The notes under the pieces were generated by a model that worked only from the letters and a program-made list of their open reading frames with translations, made no database searches and was not told the DNA's origin. 64,000 nt of DNA, taken from NCBI GenBank assembly GCA_027943335.1, contig BSBK01008833.1:402001-466000 (forward strand). The letters run 5' to 3'. Both the position numbers and the translations under genes were made by a program. Source of the stretch: Chamaecyparis obtusa. Taxonomy: Eukaryota; Streptophyta; Pinopsida; Cupressales; Cupressaceae. Positions 58,201-64,000 of this stretch are shown here, one piece after another; position 1 is the first letter of the stretch; every line of letters starts with the position of its first letter.

Positions 58201-58860
58201 CCTAAGGTAAATATTGATGAGAATACTCCCATCATAGATCAACTTTCTACACTCACTGAGAAGATCAATGCCCCAAACACTAGTGCAGATAAACAGATTG
58301 AAGAAAGGGCAGAATCCAGGATATAGAATAAATTGGTAGAGAGAATTAGCCAAGAAGTGGCCATCAAGAAGGTCAAATTATCTGAGGTAATTACCAAGAT
58401 AAAATCCATCACCTAGATAATTTGTCAATTCTTAATAAAGCTTTGTACTATATAGACCTTCATTGTTGAAGTCAGTGAAAAGATAAAAGGGCTGGAAGTA
58501 GAAATAAAGTTAAGTACAACTACAGCTATAACTAAGCCAAATGCTTTGTTCAAGCATATTCAATGAGTTCAAGAACTCAGGCAGTTGATAGAAAATTTAA
58601 GGCACAAAGAAGAGCACATCACCAATCAGGTCACAGAGTTGCAAATAGAACTCATTCCATACCTGAAAATTTTTTAGGCACATACTGTCAAAGCAGAGCA
58701 ACTACTTGCAACTCTAGAGATTTTAGTGCTAGATAATATCTTTGACATGCATGCACAAGTCGGTCTTGAGCATATTTCTCTTACCAACTTGAAAGAGGAG
58801 TGGGAAAACCTCTTGGAGTCAGTGAAGAAAACCCACAAACACATTTTTGACAAGATGTAA
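55261..58860 (+). pseudogene. Element B unknown ORF (~1,200 codons)
   Basis: It starts MSSISFASKSKNIEEE. A globular part (55261-56544) includes FWLDKPIKITKKMISRATGY, KKDHHVDLAKIILHQL and VVEPRTKWLAPMGY. A Lys/Glu/Ser/Thr-rich low-complexity region and a coiled-coil-like end follow (LIENLRHKEEHITNQVTEL). The frame shifts near 56550 and back near 57735, and several stops occur. I recognise no catalytic motif. Similar hypothetical proteins seem familiar from gymnosperm genomes, but I cannot verify that. Its place before the polypurine tract is where env-like or extra ORFs sit in other plant LTR elements. Confidence 0.7.
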
Positions 58861-59100
58861 GTATACTTTACTTTTTGTATTTGGCATTATTATCCAAAAG
58901 GGGGAAAACTTGTATATGCCAAATAAGTATGTTTTTCTATGTATACTACATACTATCGGGAGCATGCAACGAGGGGGAGTACTTAGTACTTAGAATTTTT
59001 TTTTTGATATGTATATGTATATGGCAGAGATATAAGGTATATATAGAACATTTTGTCTATATACATTCACAATTTTGATACTAATGCCGAAGGGGGAGAT
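58861..59100 (+). promoter_or_regulatory. Element B 3' UTR and polypurine tract
   Basis: It contains GGGGGAAAA at 58902-58910 and GAGGGGGAG at 58971-58979. The LTR-adjacent tract AGGGGGAGAT lies at 59091-59100. The junction GGGGGAGATTGTTA is nearly the same as in the TRIM and the copia element. Confidence 0.75.
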
Positions 59101-60319
59101 TGTTATCTCTATTGAGCATTTAAGGTTGTCACTTAGTATCAAAAGGTTATCATACATATCAGTTGGTCACTTACATTGAGCAAGTTGGTAACTAGAAGCA
59201 AGACATACTAGTTGGTAAAGCTTACACATCAAACACTACATAGTTTATCGAGCACCAGCAGACACTGACACCGAGAGATAGTAAACATCGAGCGTCACAG
59301 TATACACCAACCAATTTACACAATGTTTATTGAGGATCATAGAAAATGGAATTGTAATTAGAAATGGTACATTCTTCTATGCAAATGGTTATAAAAGATC
59401 ATAAAATGGTTTACCAAGATCAAGGAACATTTATTGTAAAGATACTCATTAAATGTAATGTATATCTTATTGTAATAGTTGATCTAGGATATTTTACACC
59501 ATAGATCTTAGGGTTATGACTATTTTGTGTAACCTAATTTTGTTAAAGCGGCAAAAATATAACACTATATATTTGTGTGTTTGCATCATTTTTGGTGTGA
59601 AATGATATATGTATAATGGAGCACTTGAAGCTATTACCTAACTTCGAGTCAATCAGTTAACAGAGAAAAATAGAGTATAGAGGTTATTAGATTAGCAGAA
59701 TCAGAGAAGCCTACCGAGTAGATTTAGAGTAGAGATTCATCATAGTTAAGGTGATATTTTATTAGAACTTATAGATCTATTTTAGAAAATTGAGTTGTCA
59801 AATAGCAGATAATTGCCTATTGCTTTCTTACCATTGTAATAGAGTTTTGGATAAAATCTCTTAGCAGAATAGACTTAACAATCTTATGTAAATCTCTTAA
59901 CCGAGTGCACACTTCATTAGTGTTGTTAAAATCCTATAACTAGGTAGATCTAGCTGATCTACTATGTTACTCCTAACAAGGTAAGATCACTAGAAGTGAT
60001 CAAAACTTGTAGCCCTAACAGGAAAACCTTTTCTATCTATAGTAGTAAAGAATTTGTGGATGTCATCCCCACCGTAGTTTTTACCTTCTAACAAGGGTTT
60101 CTACGTTACCAAAATACTTGTGTTATGTGATTGTCATATTGATTTCATATTCTTTACTTTCATAAGTTAAATGAATGATTGATACATGTAATTAGATTCA
60201 AGCTATTTTGGTCGGTTATCACTGTTTACAGTTATATATTTGAAAGGTTTACAAGTAAAGTTTTAGAAGGCACTGATTCACCCCTCCCCTCTCAGTACCT
60301 ATCTCTCCTAATTCCAACA
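59101..60319 (+). repeat. Element B 3' LTR
   Basis: 1,219 bp, TGTTATCTCT to CCTAATTCCAACA. It carries CTGATTCACCCCTCCCCTCT near the end, as in the copia LTR. The first ~480 bp match the truncated 5' LTR at 41798-42246. Confidence 0.9.
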
Positions 60320-60324
60320 TCTTC

Positions 60325-61126
60325 AATGTTCTCCAATTTGACCAAACTGATTTATTCTCGGATGGAAACTCTCAAACCATTCAGGTATCTAGCAATTCTT
60401 TCCACATCATCTTCATCATGTCTAGATCTGATATCTAATATATAGAATTCCTCAGTATATTCCTTTACCGAGCTCTCTTTTTGTGTTAAACTTTGCATTT
60501 GCCTGACTAGGTTAATCTGATAATCACAAGGTAAGAACTTTCCTTTCAATTTATTTACCATTTTACTCCATGCCTTGATTTTGTCTTTGCCTTTCCTCTT
60601 TCTGTCCAGTTGCAGATGTTTCCACCATAAGGATGCATGACTTTTCAACTTTGTGCTTACAATTTTCACCTTCTTTTCCTCAGGTACATTTTCATACTCA
60701 AATTACTTTTCCATCTCAGTGATCCAATCCACAAATTCATCAGAATCCAATTTTCCACCATACTCAAGAGGATTAAAGTGTGGTGTGGATTTCAGACTTC
60801 TCAAAGCCTTCAAGAATCTTTCCTCACCCTGATCCATCATAGGTGCAGGTTCCACATTAGTTTATTCTTCCTCAATTTCATCATCACTAACATCTTCAAG
60901 ATGTCTTCCTCTTTTCTCAGTTGTTTCAACAAATTCTAATCCAGCAGAAAGTTGTCTTAACATGTCTGCTAATCCTGGATCCACATCTTGCCTCCCATGA
61001 ACCATTCTTGAAAACCCTTTGCAATTATAGGTCAGATTGCAATCTGCTACCCCACAATAATTCAACTATGGCTTCACAAGAATGAACCTTCAAATCTATA
61101 TTCGCAAACCTAGATCCTAATCTAAC
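60325..61126 (-). pseudogene. Chromovirus gag, capsid part
   Basis: The minus strand starts with MNYCGVADCNLTYNCKGF near 61065, then an acidic stretch. KSHASLWWKHLQLDRKR, AWSKMVNKLKGKFLP and QSLTQKESSVKEYTEEFYIL follow, and VERIARYLNGLR near 60370. This is the plant retrotransposon gag domain order. Stops occur near 60863 and 60700. It is cut by element B at 60320. Confidence 0.85.
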
Positions 61127-61129
61127 CTC

Positions 61130-61142
61130 ACTCTGATACCAC
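61130..61142 (-). promoter_or_regulatory. Chromovirus primer-binding site
   Basis: The minus strand reads GTGGTATCAGAGT beside the 5' LTR start at 61144, complementary to initiator tRNA-Met. This fixes the element orientation as minus. Confidence 0.85.
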
Positions 61143-61143
61143 C

Positions 61144-61818
61144 TAACACAAGATAGGACAGGAGGGGCCAAAAATGGCACACCCTAACCAGATCTACCTT
61201 GCTCAACAACACGCGGAAGCAACAACACACAAAAGTGAGAGTGAGAATGCAAAAAATTTCATATATTATCTTCAAATTGATTCATACATGCCAGGCTATA
61301 AGGCCTTCCTGGTTTCAGCAAAATATTACAATCAAGTATAGAAGTCCTCAAACATGTGAGGATTTGTCAATAATCTCTAAACTTCTATCTCCTATGTTCT
61401 ATCCAAAAACTCCCTCTAAACTCTAAGCAAACAACTACATTTATACAAGAGGCTACCAAACCAAGTTGGCCTTTAGATCCATAATCAATGGAAGGAATGA
61501 CTAGATCTGGGTCCACATGCTTCCCAATGATGGATACCAACATTAAATCCATGACCCAGATTAACTGCACAAGTCAGCCTCAAAAGAAATCCAAAACAAA
61601 CAACTCGGTAAGCAAGAAAACTGAGCATCAGACAAGCATCACCAAGTGATAGGGAAATTCACTAAGGGCCAAAGAGATAACCAACCAACACCAGTGAACA
61701 AAGGAAACTGAGCAACACCGAACCAACTCGGTCAAAGCAGAAACTGAGCAACACAAACAAACTCAAATATGTTTTTGGTGACACGGGATTGTCAATGACT
61801 TGAGATGCTCTTGCATCA
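61144..61818 (-). repeat. Chromovirus 5' LTR
   Basis: 675 bp, colinear with 24550-25224. The outer end CTCTTGCATCA borders the tandem array at 61819. Confidence 0.9.
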
Positions 61819-62975
61819 TCGTGCAAGGTACCATCGAATCATCAGGTGCTACAAAATCATGTTTTTGAGGCCTATAATAACCTAATTCAATTTTTGGAGA
61901 TTCAAATTAGTTTAAATTTGGCAACATAATCTCAGTTCATGTCAAAACTTGTAGTGTTCCTCAGTTGAAATGAGAAACATTGCATATCTTTCAAACCATC
62001 TGTCATTGCATCGAACTGTCTATGCTAATAGCTCTGATTGGCCAAGTAAACACTAGTGGTAACCTCATTTCACACATGGACACACTCAAACGCTATCGAC
62101 CACTCTGGACTGAAGTATCCCTCAAGGTGCACTCAACATAAAATTGACATTCTTCATAGGGTCATATCTCAGAGCTCGTGTGAGGTATCATCAAACCATC
62201 AAGTTCTACAAGATCATGTTGATGGGGTGTACAATAACCTATCTAAATTTTTGGAGATTCAAATCCATTTTAAAAATTTGGCAACACAATCTCGGTTGTT
62301 GTCAAAACTCGCAGTGTTCCTTGGTTGAAATGAGAAACATTGCATATCTTTCAAACCATTTGTCATCGCATCAAACCATCTATGCCGATAGCTCTAATTA
62401 GATGGGTAAATGCTAGTAGAAACCTTATTTTGCACACAGACTCACTTGAACACTGTTGACCACTGTGGACCGAAGTGTCCCTCAAGGTGCACTCAACATG
62501 AAATTAGCAATCTTTACCGGGTCATATCTCAGAGCTCGTACAAGGTATCATCAAACTACTAGGTGCTATAGGATCATGTTTTTGAGGCTTACAATAACCT
62601 ATCTTATTTTTTGGAGATTCAAATTTATTTAAATTTGGCAAAACAATCTCGGTTGATGTCAAAAGTCGTAGTGTTCCTCAGTTGAAATGAGCAACATTAC
62701 GTATCTTTCAAACCATCCACTGTCGCATTAAGCTTTCTATGACAAAAACTCCAATTGGTTTGGTAAACACTAGTGGCAACCTCTTTTTTCACATGGACTC
62801 ACTCAAACATTGTTGACCACTCCAGGCTGAAGTGTCCCTCAAGATGCACTCAACATAAAATCAATGATCTTTGTGGGGTCATATCTCGAAGCTCGTGTGA
62901 GGTATCATCAAAATGTCAGGTGGTACAAGATGATGTTTTTGAGGCCTACAAGGTAATTTATTTTATGTAACATGG
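61819..62975. repeat. ~360 bp tandem array, about three units
   Basis: The landmark TCCCTCAAGGTGCACTCAAC recurs near 62118, 62478 and 62835, giving 360 and 357 bp periods. Each unit also has GGTCATATCTCAGAGCTCGT, GTTTTTGAGGCCTACAATAA and TTGCATATCTTTCAAACCAT. Short forward frames in it are repeat artefacts. The chromovirus inserted in the sequence GAGCTCGTG of one unit, so this and 24340-24549 are one array. Confidence 0.85.
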
Positions 62976-63654
62976 TGTTGGAACCATTTGGATGTAATAG
63001 GATGATGCAAAATATGCAAAGTTGCAAAATAGGCAAAAATGTAAAAGATTGTAATGTTGTCAATTTTGATGTAATAGGCCTAGAGGGGTGAGATTAGGTC
63101 TATAGATGAATATATGGGATTTTATATGTTATTGGGGTCCTAAAGGGACAAATTATAGAGTTAGGATTCATTAGGAGTTTATTTAAATAAGTTTACAATT
63201 TTGAAAATTTGAATTTCAATGGTTACATGGAAGTTGGAAGGAAACTCCAAAACTGGTGGTTAGTTGTTCTTTTAAGAATCTAACTGACTTGGATCAGTTT
63301 GAGAAGGTAGAATAAGATTATTTAAACCATGTAAATGATGAATAAAAGGTATGGTGTGTGGTGGTATGGTCCGAGACCGTGATTGTACGGACTGTTCTAG
63401 TTTTTTAGCAATAAAGATTGAATTTATTGTATTTCTTGAAGTTTTTTTTCATGTTCTTGCATTCTAATTTCTAGAAGCACCATGGAAAAGTGATAAAATA
63501 ATTTTGAATCACTTTAGATTCAGTTACTAACCCTTTTGAGTGCATTCTACGTGATTGCCATGTAGCAGCAGTGGGTTTGTGCATTGAACAGAGGATGAAT
63601 TAGTGGGATCCATCCACTTTCTGTGGTTACTGTGCCTATGGGTTGGATCCAACA
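62976..63654 (+). mobile_element. Candidate LTR, TGTTGGAACC...GGATCCAACA
   Basis: Ends TGTTGGA and TCCAACA are inverted copies. AATAAAAG (63340) and AATAAAG (63409) could serve as TATA-like and poly(A) signals. No matching 5 bp duplication or primer site is seen at 63655, so it may be a solo LTR or a chance pairing of ends. Confidence 0.35.
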
Positions 63655-64000
63655 CTTGTATATTATGTAATTCTCCCTTATTATCTAGGATTTTAATAAA
63701 TATGTAGGGTAATTACCAAATTGTGGAAGTTGACAGATTGAAAGGTGCATGAAGTAAGGGCCATGGGTGTAGAAAAAGGAGTTTGGGATGCATGAGAGGG
63801 TTTTTTTTCCTTTGGAGCATGTTAGGACATGTTGAGGAAATGGTGTAGGATCATAGAGTGGATCCCAGAAGTGATTTTTAAGCCATTTGTGAGAAATCCC
63901 TAGTTATAGGCTTGATTTGGTGAGGATTTGTGAGTTGGGGTATATGCATAGGGTCCATGGCCTAAAGGATGTCAAAATCCTTTTTTTTACTTCATTTAAA
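63655..64000. other. Unassigned DNA at the window end
   Basis: No gene, repeat or motif that I can support. Confidence 0.4.

Larger units (their letters stand above)
41798..60319 (+). mobile_element. Non-autonomous LTR retrotransposon B, no pol
   Basis: It interrupts the chromovirus gag and is flanked by perfect TCTTC duplications (41793-41797, 60320-60324). The 3' LTR spans 59101-60319. The 5' LTR is cut to 41798-42246. Inside are a gag with zinc knuckles (42247-43099 and 54301-54705), a promoter-like leader, a ~3.6 kb unknown ORF (55261-58860) and a polypurine tract. No protease, integrase, RT or RNase H is present. Removing element D leaves about 7.3 kb. The LTR end (TTCACCCC..CCCTCTCAGT) and tract resemble Ty1/copia elements. 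Confidence 0.85.
24550..61818 (-). mobile_element. Ty3/gypsy chromovirus, split by two nested insertions
   Basis: LTRs of 675 bp each flank it (24550-25224 and 61144-61818), with TGATG...CATCA ends. Flanking 5 bp duplications are TCATG (24545-24549) and TCGTG (61819-61823), one transition apart. On the minus strand the order is LTR, primer site, gag, zinc knuckle, protease, reverse transcriptase, RNase H, integrase, chromodomain-like end and LTR. Insertions at 26875-39640 and 41798-60319 account for about 31.3 kb. The remaining ~6.0 kb is normal for a chromovirus. Confidence 0.9.

Noticed and set aside
57651..58235. 194-codon open frame on the minus strand, rich in Ser, Val and Phe
   Set aside because: Opposite the Lys/Glu/Thr-rich part of the element B ORF. 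Such composition makes an antisense frame open by chance.

Overview
The window looks like intergenic DNA from a large, retrotransposon-filled plant nuclear genome, most probably a gymnosperm (conifer). It is AT-rich. Every coding stretch I recognise belongs to a plant transposon family, and all are broken by stop codons. Several elements sit inside one another, and no intact host gene, tRNA or rRNA is visible. The conifer assignment is an inference from element style, not from a diagnostic gene.

Region 1 (1-24340). A decayed CACTA/Tnp2 transposase lies on the minus strand (825-4532). Next comes about 6 kb of tandem and inverted repeats (5170-11552): a ~453 bp tandem array, two large near-palindromic foldbacks, and a ~1.84 kb non-coding insertion. 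After a ~40 bp minisatellite and a CACTA-like terminal repeat there is a divergent LINE (13205-17943) ending in (TTATC)n. Long microsatellites, a Ty3/gypsy gag fragment and a degenerate gene follow. That gene (20233-23902) resembles an unnamed DDE-type transposase family. Its coding minisatellite is interrupted by a complete 334 bp TRIM retrotransposon with a perfect 5 bp target duplication.

Region 2 (24340-62975). This is one nested insertion complex that can be resolved from target-site duplications. A ~360 bp tandem array was split by a Ty3/gypsy chromovirus on the minus strand (24550-61818, flanks TCATG/TCGTG). Its RNase H region was split by a solo LTR (26875-39640, GATCA/GATCG), which was split by an 11.3 kb L1-type LINE (28012-39281, 13-17 bp duplication). 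Its gag was split by a second LTR element, here called B (41798-60319, TCTTC/TCTTC). The gag of B was split by a non-coding TG...CA element, here called D (43100-54300, ATATG/ATATG). D was split by a full-length Ty1/copia element (43912-50771, AGAGC/AGTGC). Subtracting the nested pieces leaves about 6.0 kb for the chromovirus and 7.3 kb for B, both normal sizes, which supports the model.

The most unusual content is in Region 2. Element B has LTRs, a gag with several zinc knuckles and a polypurine tract, but no pol. In its place is a ~3.6 kb reading frame of unknown function with a TATA box of its own upstream. The L1 carries a third, previously unexpected reading frame of ~250 codons downstream of RNase H. 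The copia element keeps one unshifted 4.1 kb reading frame broken by nine nonsense codons, seven of them TAG, a pattern fitting decay of methylated CAG sites.

The last kilobase (62976-64000) holds a possible LTR followed by unrecognised sequence.
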